Source of the DNA: Devosia sp. MC521
Lineage (GTDB): Bacteria > Pseudomonadota > Alphaproteobacteria > Rhizobiales > Devosiaceae
Length of the DNA stretch: 64,000 bases
NCBI RefSeq assembly: GCF_014127105.1
Contig: NZ_CP059902.1
Coordinates: 1,955,001 to 2,019,000, forward strand
Direction of reading: 5' to 3'
Shown here: positions 27,770 to 36,744 of the stretch, piece by piece
Position numbering within the stretch: the stretch's first letter is position 1
Layout of the letters: each line of letters opens with the position of its first letter
Notes under the pieces: model-generated
Database searches by the model: none
Told to the model about the DNA's origin: nothing
The model's input: only the letters and a program-made list of their open reading frames with translations
Position numbers and translations under genes: made by a program

Positions 27770-27790
27770 CGTTCATTCCTCCAGCCGTCA

Positions 27791-27811
27791 CCCTCGGGCT
27801 TGACCCGAGGG
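27791..27811. repeat. Palindromic intergenic repeat
   Basis: CCCTCGGG-CTTGA-CCCGAGGG is a perfect 8-bp inverted repeat with a 5-nt loop, 22 nt after the mutarotase stop. From memory, the core CTCGGGCTTGACCCGAGG is a common dispersed palindrome in alphaproteobacterial intergenic regions. It has no T tract on either side, so I call it a REP-like repeat and not a terminator, although it could stabilise mRNA ends. Confidence 0.65.
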
Positions 27812-27986
27812 CTCTGCACTTACCGGAGCAATCCAAAGAACAGTCGCCTCAGGCCAATATCTCGACCCGTGAGCTCTCAGCCACGCGGCGCATGTTCACG
27901 TTTTTAGCTCTGAGCCCGTGGCACGCCACGCAATATTGCTATGCCCCAAACAGAGGCATAGGCTGCTCGCCAAGGAGGACAACACG

Positions 27987-28388
27987 ATGGATACCGCGAG
28001 CAAATTTGGGGGCGTCACGCCCTACCTCAGCGTCGATGGCGCACGCAAAGCGATCGAGTTCTATAAGGCCGCCTTTGGCGCGATAGAGCGCCACGCCTTG
28101 CCAAGCGACGACGGCAAGCTGATCATGCATGCCCATATCGACATCAACGGAACGCCGATCTTCCTCAGCGACTTCTTTCCCGACTACGGCTATCCCGCCG
28201 TCCCGCCGCAGGCCTTCAACCTGCACATTCACGTCGACAACGCTCAGATGTGGTGGGACCGCGCCTTGGCGGCAGGATGCACAGTTGGCCAGCCGCTCGA
28301 AAAGCAATTTTGGGGTGATATCTATGGTCAGCTAAAAGACCCCTTCGGCGTCACCTGGGCCATCGGCCAAGAGACCGCAGACTCATAA
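27987..28388 (+). CDS. VOC-family protein (PhnB/glyoxalase-like)
   Basis: This is a 133-residue vicinal-oxygen-chelate fold protein. VTPYLSVDGARKAIEFYKAAFGA (about 10-32) is the first beta-alpha unit and LHIHVDNAQMWWDRALAAGCTV begins the second half. WGDIYGQLKDPFGVTWAIG is the typical end of PhnB-like members. ATG 27987 follows AAGGAGG at 27972-27978. Members of this branch are often metal-poor binding proteins, so I do not assign a reaction. It appears monocistronic. Confidence 0.85.
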   Translation: MDTASKFGGVTPYLSVDGARKAIEFYKAAFGAIERHALPSDDGKLIMHAHIDINGTPIFLSDFFPDYGYPAVPPQAFNLHIHVDNAQMWWDRALAAGCTVGQPLEKQFWGDIYGQLKDPFGVTWAIGQETADS

Positions 28389-28418
28389 GACACTCTGCCC
28401 GTCGGGATCAGCCGAACC

Positions 28419-28916
28419 TCAGCCGCATGTCTCCAAGACTTTGCCGATCATCGTCTTGGAGCCACGCGCACCAAACACATGCGTATCAAGCTGATCAAAA
28501 GCCCCTCCGCCTTTCGTACGCACAAAGGCAACCCGCATACTGTCCCGCGCCTGTTGCGCAATCCGCGCCCACTGCCGCGCCACGGGCCCCCGCACGATCA
28601 CCGAACTCCCCTCCAGATGCACCAGCGGCATATCCTGCGCAAAGCTAGTTCCACCCCCAGAGGACACCCGGCTTCCAGTAGCCGCGTCCGGGGTAATCGC
28701 TACGCTGATCGAACTCGCACCCACCACAGCCTTGTCCGGTGACTTCACCCAAAAACCCATGGTGAGCGTTCCGCCGCGACACGCAAACTGAAACTGGGCC
28801 TTGTCTGTCTCGAACCACGCAATGGGCGTCGCACCGCCCTCATAGCGCCAAAGCTCATCGGCCATGAGCGGCGCGGTGAAAGCCAAAGAAAGAACTGCGG
28901 CAGCAAAAATACGCAT
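28419..28916 (-). CDS. Hypothetical exported protein
   Basis: This is a 165-residue protein that I do not recognise. The N-terminus MRIFAAAVLSLAFTAPLMADE is a clear signal peptide, so the product is periplasmic or secreted. The mature part has WRYEGGATPIAWFETDKAQFQFACRGGTLTMGFWV and a later VHLEGSSVIVRGPVARQW, a beta-rich composition. ATG 28916 fits the signal peptide; the GTG at 28946 would add ten residues in front of it. The gene stands alone and converges on the VOC gene. Confidence 0.7.
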   Translation of the reverse strand: MRIFAAAVLSLAFTAPLMADELWRYEGGATPIAWFETDKAQFQFACRGGTLTMGFWVKSPDKAVVGASSISVAITPDAATGSRVSSGGGTSFAQDMPLVHLEGSSVIVRGPVARQWARIAQQARDSMRVAFVRTKGGGAFDQLDTHVFGARGSKTMIGKVLETCG

Positions 28917-29126
28917 GGCAAACCAGTGAGTGATCAACAGGTTCACTGGCCCCCAAAACCGCTAAAATTCTCTTTCAATTTTCGCGAGCCAACAAAAGGT
29001 GATGACCCAGTCGCACACGGCGCCTGTTGCGCCGATCAAATAATTTCAGAGCACTTGCCAAGAGTTCGAGAGCAGAACACTCTCCTTCTCATCAAAGGAC
29101 AAGCTTGGCTTGAGGACGAGTCTCAT

Positions 29127-29789
29127 ATGACCGAAGAACACTCCAATATCGGACTTAATCGTCGCCATGTTCTGTTTGGCGCAGCGTCGTTAGCGGCCCT
29201 GACGCTGGCCGGGTGCACGAGCATGGGCGGTGGCATGTCTCACGAGGAAGCTCTGCTCGCCTATGGTCCTCTGCCCAAAGAACGTTTTCCGGTCCCGGCC
29301 GTCAATCTGAACAAGGTCGACCCACGGTATTTGCGCCGCACGGTCGCCTATAAATCCAGTGAAGCGCCGGGAACGATCATCGTCGACCCGGGAAAATTTT
29401 ATGTCTATCGCATCGAGGGGAACGGCATGGCAACGCGCTACGGCGCCAATGTTGGCCGCGCAGGCTTTCTCTGGAATGGCGACGCTTACATCGGCCGCAA
29501 GGCCGAGTGGCCGGTCTGGACGCCGCCCCGCGAAATGATCGCCCGCCAACCTGAAGTGGCAAAATATGCAGGCGGCATGGCCCCCGGCCTCTATAATCCA
29601 CTCGGGGCACGGGTGCTCTATCTGTACCAAGATGGGCGCTACACGCTCTACACCATCTATAGCACCATCATGCCGGAGACGATCGGCAAGAACATCACCA
29701 GTGGCTGCGTCGGCCTGCTCACGCAAGACGCCAAGCATCTGTTCGACCAAACCCCGGTCGGCACCAAGGTTGTGGTGCTCAAGGCCTAG
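29127..29789 (+). CDS. L,D-transpeptidase (YkuD-like) lipoprotein with altered active site
   Basis: This is a 220-residue envelope protein. The N-terminus combines RRHVLFGAASLAALTLAGC (an Arg pair plus a lipobox LAGC), so it is probably a lipoprotein. The YkuD domain spans about 75-220 (GTIIVDPGKFYVYRIEG, YGANVGRAGFLWNG, MAPGLYNPLGARVLYL). The catalytic block reads YSTIMPETIGKNITSGCVGL. The Cys of SGC is present, but the usual HG before it is YS and the Arg after SGC is Gly. I recall this variant in other Hyphomicrobiales. It may still cross-link peptidoglycan or anchor an outer-membrane protein. A strong terminator follows. Confidence 0.85.
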   Translation: MTEEHSNIGLNRRHVLFGAASLAALTLAGCTSMGGGMSHEEALLAYGPLPKERFPVPAVNLNKVDPRYLRRTVAYKSSEAPGTIIVDPGKFYVYRIEGNGMATRYGANVGRAGFLWNGDAYIGRKAEWPVWTPPREMIARQPEVAKYAGGMAPGLYNPLGARVLYLYQDGRYTLYTIYSTIMPETIGKNITSGCVGLLTQDAKHLFDQTPVGTKVVVLKA

Positions 29790-29801
29790 TCGCCAAAACA
29801 C

Positions 29802-29825
29802 AAAAGGCCCCTGCGGGGGCCTTTT
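29802..29825. terminator. Bidirectional rho-independent terminator
   Basis: AAAAGGCCCC-TGCG-GGGGCCTTTT forms a perfect 10-bp stem with a 4-nt loop. It lies 12 nt after the transpeptidase stop and 24 nt before the end of the convergent DUF983 gene, and can serve both. Confidence 0.9.
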
Positions 29826-29848
29826 AGCAGTCTATCGACGATTGGGCC

Positions 29849-30229
29849 TCAGCGGTCCTGCTCGTCGCTCCAGCCTTTGGCCCACATCATGCCAATGATC
29901 GCCCCTTTGATGGGCGGCATCACCGCGAGCGAGCCGAAAAGCGTCACCGGCACCAAAATATAGAGATAGAACATCGGGTCATTCGCTCCCCGCAGTTCCA
30001 TATCCAGCATCAACACAGCGACAACATGAACAATGAGCGTGATGACCACGAGGCTGGTAAACAACCCGGCCTTAAACTCGCCGATTGGTTCATTGCAGTT
30101 GGCGCAGACATCCACCTGTTCGAGATAGTGATGGAATAGCCATCCCTTCCCACAATTTGGGCACTTGCACTTGAGGCCACGCTTCATCGCTGGCCATACG
30201 CGCTTCTGGTTAGAGACTGGCTCTTGCAT
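29849..30229 (-). CDS. DUF983 family membrane protein
   Basis: This 126-residue protein has an N-terminal zinc-ribbon-like part with CKCPNCGKGWLF and VCANCNEPIG (two CxxC pairs, about 21-48). Two membrane helices follow (LFTSLVVITLIVHVVAVLML and FYLYILVPVTLFGSLAVMPP). This is the DUF983 layout common in alphaproteobacteria. Function is unknown. Such genes often lie near cytochrome oxidase or GTPase genes elsewhere, but not here. Confidence 0.85.
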   Translation of the reverse strand: MQEPVSNQKRVWPAMKRGLKCKCPNCGKGWLFHHYLEQVDVCANCNEPIGEFKAGLFTSLVVITLIVHVVAVLMLDMELRGANDPMFYLYILVPVTLFGSLAVMPPIKGAIIGMMWAKGWSDEQDR

Positions 30230-30416
30230 CTGCCTTCCCCTCTTTCGGATTGCGGCCCTCTAGGGCTAGGTCCGCATACCGCCTGGGTCAAAGTGGCGAT
30301 TTGTATCACCCTGACCAAATTTTACGCATCAGGCGACTATAGTAGCCAAATCCCAAGGAGATCGGCCACGGAACAATTTTTACGCGTGTGCGGTGCCTTA
30401 AGGGAGAAACACGCAT
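30230..30416. other. Intergenic region ahead of a possible small ORF
   Basis: The region between the DUF983 start and the esterase end totals about 280 bases. It holds AAATTTTACGCATCAGGCG followed by TATAGT, a possible weak promoter reading rightward. No terminator hairpin is seen for the esterase gene. Confidence 0.3.
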
Positions 30417-30515
30417 ATGGGTTCCACACTCTTGACCTTACCCCTTGGGAAGGCCGTACCTACCGTGCCGGTCCCGCCAACCATCGGTCAATCCGGCCAA
30501 TTGCGGCCCACTTAA
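30417..30515 (+). CDS. Possible small ORF
   Basis: This is a 32-codon frame with ATG preceded by AAGGGAGAA at a usable distance. The product is Pro/Leu-rich (MGSTLLTLPLGKAVPTVPVP and on) with no known motif. It overlaps the last 4 nt of the convergent esterase gene. It may equally be a chance frame. Confidence 0.2.
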   Translation: MGSTLLTLPLGKAVPTVPVPPTIGQSGQLRPT

Positions 30516-31411
30516 GCCGACTCAGCGGCTTTCAAATAGCGCTCGAAAAACCATAAAACGCTGTCCCGCATCTGGGGCGTTTCCATATGGCCAACACCGG
30601 GCTCTATCAGCAAGTCGAGCGCTTCCGGTTTGCCCAGATAGGCCGCTTCAAGCTCCAGCCAAGCAGCCTTAAACGCATCGGGCGGCGTCAGGCTATCGTC
30701 TTCACCGATGCAGACCATTTGCGGGCGCGGCGCGATTAAGGCTGCCACCTGCCCAGCGTCAAACTCTTCGAGCAAGCCCGGCACGACCATATAGATGCCG
30801 TGACCATCATGCGCCCCGGAGGCGATCATCTCCCTCTGATTGGCAAAGCAACAGAGGTGTGCCACCACGGCAATGCGCTCGTCCAAGGCGGCATGAAAAT
30901 AGCTCAGCGTCGACCCCATGGACATGCCCAGCGCACCGATGCGACCGGGATCAACATCGTCTCGGCTAGCGAGATAACTCAATGCGGCAGCTTCTTCATT
31001 GAGCATTTTGCCGAGCAGGGATTTCCCATACCAAAGCAAGGCCTTAGACGCGCTCGCTTCAGTAACGGTGTTACGTCGACCAAAACAGGGCATGTCGATG
31101 CACAGGGTGACATAGCCCGCTTTCGCCAAGGCCGGCCCAGGCCCATCGAGCAAATACTCCCGCCCCCGGATCAACTCCTCGGCGCCAATATCGTAATTGC
31201 CACCATGCGAATGTGCATAAAGGATCGCCGGTCCTTGTCCGTTCTGGTTGAGGGGCTTGGTCAGAAGCCCCCGCACCTGCTCTGCGCCGATTTGAAGCGT
31301 TAGAACTTCAAGAACATAGCCGTCACGTCTAGTTTCGAGGCTATCGATGACTGCTGCCTCGGGAACCTGCCAGCGAATGAGCTCAGCAAGCCGAGCGCGT
31401 GTCTTCGTCAT
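30512..31411 (-). CDS. Alpha/beta hydrolase (esterase or dienelactone-hydrolase-like)
   Basis: This is a 299-residue cytoplasmic serine hydrolase. The nucleophile elbow is GALGMSMGSTLS near 165, the acid residue lies in CIGEDDSLTPPDAF near 240 and the His in EPGVGHMETP near 275. AILYAHSHGGNYDIGAEELIRGREYL supplies the oxyanion HG segment. ATG 31411 has GAGGGG upstream; the in-frame start at 31429 does not. It is a single gene, and the substrate is unknown. Confidence 0.85.
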   Translation of the reverse strand: MTKTRARLAELIRWQVPEAAVIDSLETRRDGYVLEVLTLQIGAEQVRGLLTKPLNQNGQGPAILYAHSHGGNYDIGAEELIRGREYLLDGPGPALAKAGYVTLCIDMPCFGRRNTVTEASASKALLWYGKSLLGKMLNEEAAALSYLASRDDVDPGRIGALGMSMGSTLSYFHAALDERIAVVAHLCCFANQREMIASGAHDGHGIYMVVPGLLEEFDAGQVAALIAPRPQMVCIGEDDSLTPPDAFKAAWLELEAAYLGKPEALDLLIEPGVGHMETPQMRDSVLWFFERYLKAAESA

Positions 31412-31489
31412 GGTCCCCTCCAAGCCCAAAACCTAAGCGTCAAACAATCATACTTTTGAGAAAGTTCAAACTCCTTCCGCCACGTATAA

Positions 31490-32230
31490 TTACCGCGCAG
31501 CAAGGCGATAGCGGCTCACCCGGCGTTCCAGAACCTGCAACAGATCGTTGATAATAATAGCCAACAGCGCAACGACCAGCGCCCCCTGAGCGATGAAGGC
31601 AATGTTGGAGTTGATCAATCCTGCGATGATCGTCTCCCCCAAGGTCGAGGCGGCAACTGTCGAACCAATCGTTGCCGTTCCCAGCGAAATAATCGCCGAA
31701 ATCCGAATGCCTGCCAAAATCGCAGGCATAGCAATAGGCAATTCCACCTGCGTCAGCTTCTGCCATCCGGTCATGCCGACACCCTCTGCGGCTTCCGCAA
31801 CTTGGGGTGGCACCGAGCTTAGCCCCGTTAGCGCATTCTCAAAGATCGGCAGCAAGCCATAGAGAAACAGCGCCAGAAGCGTCGGTGCTGTACCAAACCC
31901 CAGGATGGGCACCGCAAGGGCCAGAACCGCCACAGGCGGAAAGGTCTGTCCGACGTTGGCCAGCGTGCGCGACAGCGGCAGGAATTCCCGACCGAAAGGT
32001 CGCGTCACCAAAATCGCCAGTCCCACAGCCAATACAGCGCCCGCAAGTGTCGCCGCCAGCACCAGACCTAAATGGCTCAGCACCAGATTCAACACCGTGT
32101 TCTGCGTATAAATCACCGGCTGGCCCTCCTTGGCGAGAGGCGCGAACACAGGCTCAAACCACTGCGGCTGCGCAATGAATGCGACAAGGATGGCCAGCAC
32201 AACTATATTGATCAGCGCGCCCCACCTCAT
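31490..32230 (-). CDS. yehW: Betaine/osmolyte ABC permease (YehW type)
   Basis: This is a 246-residue permease of the OpuAB/ProW family with an N-terminal helix (LINIVVLAILVAFIAQPQWF) and five more. The EAA-like loop reads VPPQVAEAAEGVGMTGWQKLTQVELPIAMPAI at about 140-172. It is the last of four genes in the order binding protein, long permease, ATPase, short permease. That order and these lengths match E. coli yehZYXW, a low-affinity glycine-betaine importer. Its start overlaps the ATPase stop by 4 nt. Confidence 0.85.
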   Translation of the reverse strand: MRWGALINIVVLAILVAFIAQPQWFEPVFAPLAKEGQPVIYTQNTVLNLVLSHLGLVLAATLAGAVLAVGLAILVTRPFGREFLPLSRTLANVGQTFPPVAVLALAVPILGFGTAPTLLALFLYGLLPIFENALTGLSSVPPQVAEAAEGVGMTGWQKLTQVELPIAMPAILAGIRISAIISLGTATIGSTVAASTLGETIIAGLINSNIAFIAQGALVVALLAIIINDLLQVLERRVSRYRLAAR

Positions 32231-33165
32231 TGTGGCCTCGCCGCTTGCCGGATGGCCGTGTCGAGCGTCACACGTCCAATGATTGCCCCTTGCGCGTCAG
32301 CCACGGGCACGGCCTTGCGCCCGCTCCACAATGCCTCCTCCAGCGCATCGCGCAGTGTTACGTGCTGGCCCAGTGGCAGCCCGCTGGCCTCACCCGCCTC
32401 AATGAAGGTGCCAATGGGTTGCAACGCAAGGCGTCGGAACGCCCGCTCCCCACTCCCCAGCAAGGCCCCAACAAATGGCGTTGCAGGTTTGACAACAATC
32501 TCGAGCGGCACGTCATATTGAACCAGCCTGCCCTGGTCCATAACCGCGATCTTATCCCCCAGATCTATGGCCTCAGCCATGTCATGGGTCACGAGCACCA
32601 CAGTCGTCCCTAGGCGTCGCTGAATGTGTTTGAGGTCTTCCTGCGCCCGCGATCGAATAATGGGATCGAGCGCGCCGAAGGGCTCATCCATAAGCAAGAC
32701 TTTTGGCTCCGCCGCGAGCGCGCGGGCAACGCCAACGCGCTGTTGCTGCCCGCCAGAAAGTTCACTGGGATAGCGCTCCGCAAAATCCTGTTCAGGCAAC
32801 TGAAACAGCTCAAGCAGTTCATGAACACGGCGCGCTATCTGACTCTGTTCCCAGCCCAAAAGACTGGGCACAGTCGCAATATTCTGCGCAACAGTGCGAT
32901 GCGGAAAAAGGCCATGCCCTTGAATGGCGTAGCCAATCTCCCGCCGCAGCGTATGGGGTGGGACTGTCGAAATATCGCGTCCATCAATGCGGATTGCGCC
33001 GGAACTGGGCTCAACCAGCCGATTGATCATCCGCAAGAGCGTGGTTTTCCCCGACCCAGATGTCCCCACGATAGCAGCGATCTCGCCATCCGCCACGGTG
33101 AAGCTGACGTCATCGACAACGCATTTGTCGCCGAAGTGCTTAAAAACATGGTCAATTTCGATCAT
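32227..33165 (-). CDS. yehX: Betaine/osmolyte ABC ATPase (YehX type)
   Basis: This is a 312-residue ATPase. Walker A is GTSGSGKTT near 35-43, the Q loop is GYAIQGHGLFPHRTV, the signature [19 protein letters not shown], Walker B VLLMDEPFGALDP and the switch VLVTHDMAEAIDL. The C-terminal part (about 235-310) resembles a CBS pair, as in OpuA/OpuC ATPases. It overlaps both neighbours by 4 nt. Confidence 0.9.
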   Translation of the reverse strand: MIEIDHVFKHFGDKCVVDDVSFTVADGEIAAIVGTSGSGKTTLLRMINRLVEPSSGAIRIDGRDISTVPPHTLRREIGYAIQGHGLFPHRTVAQNIATVPSLLGWEQSQIARRVHELLELFQLPEQDFAERYPSELSGGQQQRVGVARALAAEPKVLLMDEPFGALDPIIRSRAQEDLKHIQRRLGTTVVLVTHDMAEAIDLGDKIAVMDQGRLVQYDVPLEIVVKPATPFVGALLGSGERAFRRLALQPIGTFIEAGEASGLPLGQHVTLRDALEEALWSGRKAVPVADAQGAIIGRVTLDTAIRQAARPQ

Positions 33166-34346
33166 GTGCGCCCCTTCGTGGAAACACCTTCAACCAAAGC
33201 ATCAAGAACAACGGCGGAGGCAAAGGCCAGCGCCACCGTCGGCACGGCACCGAGCAGGACCAGATCCATCGCCGTCTGACCAACGCCTTGAAACACAAAG
33301 ACCCCTAAGCCTCCGCCGCCGATCAGCGAGGCAATGGTCGCAAGGCCAATGTTTTGGACCAGCACCACGCGGATTGCTGTGAGGAGCGAAGGAAAGGCGA
33401 GCGGAAGCTGGATGCGCAACATCCGCTGCCATGTGGTCATACCCATGCCTTTGGCAGCTTCGTTGGCAGCGGCTGGCACCGCAGCAAGGCCAGAAAGAGT
33501 GTTGGCTACGACCGGCATCAAAGAATAGAGAAATAGCGCGACCATGGCAGGCGCGGGACCGATCCCTGCTATGCCCAGATTGGCCGCTCCGGGGATATTC
33601 GCCGAGACCCAGGCCAAGGGCGCAATCAGTAGACCGAACAGCGCAATGGAGGGCACGGTCTGGATCGCACTCAATACGCCGACGACGCCGGCCCGGATCG
33701 GCTTTGCTTTATGCAAAACAATGCCGAGAGGAATGCCAACGACAACTGCCGCTGCCAGCGAGCCAAGCGCGAGGATAATATGGGTGCCAAGCTCACGCCA
33801 GAATACCTCAGCCTGATTGGCATATTCGCGCAGCACCGAGACATTTTCCCAGAGCCCGAACCAGAGAGCGGCCCCCGCGAGACCCGCAATCAGCACCACG
33901 AGTGCGACCCGTGCAATCGGACCGAGCCTGAGCTTAACGACGCTATCCGTCGCCAAAAGCCCGAAAGCCAGCGCTGCAATCCACAGCCCACTGGCAGGCG
34001 CAGTTCGGGAAATCTTGTCGCCCTCTGTGGTTGCCATGTCCGCCGCAAAACCCAGTGCGACGGCTAGGCCAATAAGGGACGCCAAGGCCAGAACAAGCCG
34101 CCAACGCGGGTCAAACCTCAGCAGAGCGAGAGCGCCGACGCTCCCAAACATGACCATGGCCACAAGGCCCAAGGGCGCAGGGAGCGCATCGACCCAGCCC
34201 AAGGCTTGGCCGGGCACGATACGGTTGGCTTTGAAAACGACCAATGGCGACCACAAGGCAAACGCAACCAGCCCGGCGATAATCACGCCGAGCCGATCAC
34301 ACCACGCGTGCCCCATAGGTGCAGCTTGGCTTTCAACCACGCTCAT
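33162..34346 (-). CDS. yehY: Betaine/osmolyte ABC permease, long form (YehY type)
   Basis: This is a 394-residue permease. An N-terminal extension with four to five helices (about 15-175) precedes the transport domain, whose EAA loop reads VPAAANEAAKGMGMTTWQRMLRIQLPLAFPSL near 295-325. The length and the extension match E. coli YehY. I chose ATG 34346; a TTG at 34352 is in frame. The ribosome site is weak, so coupling to yehZ, 22 nt upstream, is likely. Confidence 0.87.
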   Translation of the reverse strand: MSVVESQAAPMGHAWCDRLGVIIAGLVAFALWSPLVVFKANRIVPGQALGWVDALPAPLGLVAMVMFGSVGALALLRFDPRWRLVLALASLIGLAVALGFAADMATTEGDKISRTAPASGLWIAALAFGLLATDSVVKLRLGPIARVALVVLIAGLAGAALWFGLWENVSVLREYANQAEVFWRELGTHIILALGSLAAAVVVGIPLGIVLHKAKPIRAGVVGVLSAIQTVPSIALFGLLIAPLAWVSANIPGAANLGIAGIGPAPAMVALFLYSLMPVVANTLSGLAAVPAAANEAAKGMGMTTWQRMLRIQLPLAFPSLLTAIRVVLVQNIGLATIASLIGGGGLGVFVFQGVGQTAMDLVLLGAVPTVALAFASAVVLDALVEGVSTKGRT

Positions 34347-34368
34347 CGCCAAGACAGCGACGGGCTAA

Positions 34369-35277
34369 TTAGAGATAGCCCTGCTCAGTGAGCCAACTCA
34401 CAGCCACATCCTTGGCTGCCTCGCCATTGACCTGAACCCGACCGTTCAGCTGTTGTAGAGTTGCCAGATCAAGCCCTTCGAAGATCGGACCCAAAATGTG
34501 CTCCAAATGCGGGTGCTCGTCGATAATCTCCTGACGGACGATTGCCGCTGGCTGGTACACAGGCTGCACGCCCTTGTCATCCTCCAGAACGACAAGATCG
34601 GAAGCCGAGATTGCGCCGTCAGTGCCATAGACCATGGCAACATTCACGCCATCCGTTTGCTGAGCGGCCGCAGCAATAGTGGCCGCCGTATCGCCACCAG
34701 CGAGCGTCACCAATTGTTCAGGCTTGAGGGTAAACCCATAGACCTCCTGAAATTTAGGCAAGGCTGCGGGCGAACTGACAAACTCTGCAGAAGCCGCCAG
34801 TTTCACCTCGCCGCCTCCGGCAACAAACTTACCAAAGTCAGAAAAGGTCACGAGCCCATTGGCTTCGGCGACGTCTCTGCGGAGCGCAACTGCCCAGGTG
34901 TTATTGGCAGGCGCAGGGGCAAGCCAGACGATCTTGTTGGCCTCCAGGTCCAGCTTCGCCGCCTCCGCATAGGCCTGTTCGGCATTGGTCCAGAGCGGAT
35001 CATCGGCCTTATTGAAGAAGAAAGCCGCATTGCCGGTGTATTCTGGATAGATGTCGATCTGACCGGCCAGAATGGCCTCACGCACCACCGATGTTGCGCC
35101 CAACTGAATTTTCTCTGTCACTGCAATGTCATTGGCTTGCAGCACCTGCGAGATGATGTTGCCGAGCACCCCGCCTTCCGTATCAATTTTAGAGGCAACC
35201 ACGACCTGTGCTTGGGTCATGGTGGTCGTCATTGCTAGCGCAATGGCAATGCTCGAAATTTTGGTCACGAAACGCAT
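34369..35277 (-). CDS. yehZ: Betaine/osmolyte ABC substrate-binding protein (YehZ/OsmF type)
   Basis: This is a 302-residue periplasmic receptor of the OpuAC-like family. A signal peptide ends in TMTQA-QVVV. VVASKIDTEGGVLGNIISQVLQ, GQIDIYPEYTGNAAFFF and the C-terminal EHILGPIFEGLDLATLQQLN match OpuBC/YehZ proteins. ATG 35277 has GGAGAG upstream. It is the first gene of the four-gene set and its upstream region (35278-35416) carries an inverted GTGACAG/CTGTCAC pair (35339-35371). Confidence 0.88.
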   Translation of the reverse strand: MRFVTKISSIAIALAMTTTMTQAQVVVASKIDTEGGVLGNIISQVLQANDIAVTEKIQLGATSVVREAILAGQIDIYPEYTGNAAFFFNKADDPLWTNAEQAYAEAAKLDLEANKIVWLAPAPANNTWAVALRRDVAEANGLVTFSDFGKFVAGGGEVKLAASAEFVSSPAALPKFQEVYGFTLKPEQLVTLAGGDTAATIAAAAQQTDGVNVAMVYGTDGAISASDLVVLEDDKGVQPVYQPAAIVRQEIIDEHPHLEHILGPIFEGLDLATLQQLNGRVQVNGEAAKDVAVSWLTEQGYL

Positions 35278-35416
35278 AGTTGAAAACTCTCCATGTCGTC
35301 TGGCCAAATCCAGCCCGGCAAAAGTCTCGCCGCGCTGAGTGACAGAACTTGTCAGGGTAAAATCCTGTCACACCGATGGGGTTCCCAAATTGCAGTCGTC
35401 CTAATCGCCGCGAGTC

Positions 35417-36604
35417 CTATGCGGCTTTCCGCTCCGCGCGGATCGCCACGAGGGCCGCGACAAGCGCAGCGAGCGCCGTGGCGAGCATGATGAGCAATAG
35501 CGAATAGCGCGCGTTCTCGGGCGTAATGATCACGCCGACCAATCCTGAGATAACGGCCGCCCCGCCCACGGAAATCGCGCTGGCAAGTCCCGCGGCACTC
35601 CCAATCAGCTGCGGCTTGACCGAAATCGCCCCCGCATTTGCGCTCGGCTGCGTAAAGCCATTGGCAAAGCCGACAAACATGCACGGCACAAAAAGCATCA
35701 GCACATGGTCTGCCCCTGCCCACACGACGAGCAGCCCACCCAAGAGCCCGCCGATGGCCAAAAGCCGCCCGAGCAGAAGCAATCGAGACAGCTCGAGCTT
35801 GCCCGACAAACGCCCGGCAAAAAAACTACCCAGCATGAAGCCGACCGTGATTGTCCCCAAGAGCAGGCCGAGGGTTGCGGGCGAAACGTTATAGAGTGCG
35901 TGCGCTGCCAGAGGCGCGCCAGCCAGGAACGCATAAAATCCGCCCATGGAGAAAGACATGCAAAGCGCATAGGCCCAGAATTTCTGCGACGACAGCAACT
36001 CCGGATAGGCCCGCATTTGCGACAGCACAGAGGTCGACCGCTTATAGTTGGTTTCGCGGAAATCAGACCAGCACAGAACCAGCACCAGAACCGCCAACAC
36101 AGCCAGTAGCGCGAAACCGACGCGCCACCCGAACACTTGATCTATGACCCCACTGATGCTTGGCCCGAGCAAAGGGGCAATGCCCCAAGCCGTCGCGATA
36201 TAGCCAATCTTGCTCGCGGCCTCTTCGCGCGTATGGACGTCGCGAATTGAGGCCAAAGACACCGCATAAACCGGCGCAATCACCGCCTGCACCATACGGA
36301 AAGCGAGGAAGCTGGTCGCGTCTTGCGCCAAGGCCGCGCCGAGCGTGGCGAAAAGAAAAACCGCGAGGGCGGCGAGAATGACCGGGCGTCGGCCAAAACG
36401 ATCAGAAAGTGGCCCAAGCACCAGCTGCAAACACGCCGATACGCCAGCATACCCAGCCAGCGCCAAGCCGATAACGCCGTAATCAACCTCAAACTCCAGC
36501 GCCAAAGCCGAAAGCGACGGCACGATGAAATTTAACGGCAAGACAGCAAGTGCAGCCAGCAAAATCAGGGTTATGACGCGCGGCGCGCGAACTTCTGTCG
36601 TCAT
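35417..36604 (-). CDS. MFS multidrug exporter (Bcr/CflA type)
   Basis: This is a 395-residue, 12-helix major-facilitator protein. The loop 2-3 motif is GPLSDRFGRRPVIL near 64-77, and RMVQAVIAPVYAVSLASIRD near 103-122 and GIAPLLGPSISGVI near 143-156 are typical of the Bcr/CflA drug-resistance branch (motif C). It is probably an H+-coupled exporter. It lies alone upstream of the yeh-type set, on the same strand but with a 140-nt gap. Confidence 0.88.
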   Translation of the reverse strand: MTTEVRAPRVITLILLAALAVLPLNFIVPSLSALALEFEVDYGVIGLALAGYAGVSACLQLVLGPLSDRFGRRPVILAALAVFLFATLGAALAQDATSFLAFRMVQAVIAPVYAVSLASIRDVHTREEAASKIGYIATAWGIAPLLGPSISGVIDQVFGWRVGFALLAVLAVLVLVLCWSDFRETNYKRSTSVLSQMRAYPELLSSQKFWAYALCMSFSMGGFYAFLAGAPLAAHALYNVSPATLGLLLGTITVGFMLGSFFAGRLSGKLELSRLLLLGRLLAIGGLLGGLLVVWAGADHVLMLFVPCMFVGFANGFTQPSANAGAISVKPQLIGSAAGLASAISVGGAAVISGLVGVIITPENARYSLLLIMLATALAALVAALVAIRAERKAA

Positions 36605-36744
36605 TGGGAAACCGCCTTTGCCAGCCGGAGATGGAAGTCGAAACTGAGCCTCAGCCCAGTTCCTTCCATTTCAGCTTAACCTATGCAGCACGACAAAAAT
36701 CGCCAACTCTGTTCATCATGTGAGAGACAGCTCGCAACGGGCGT

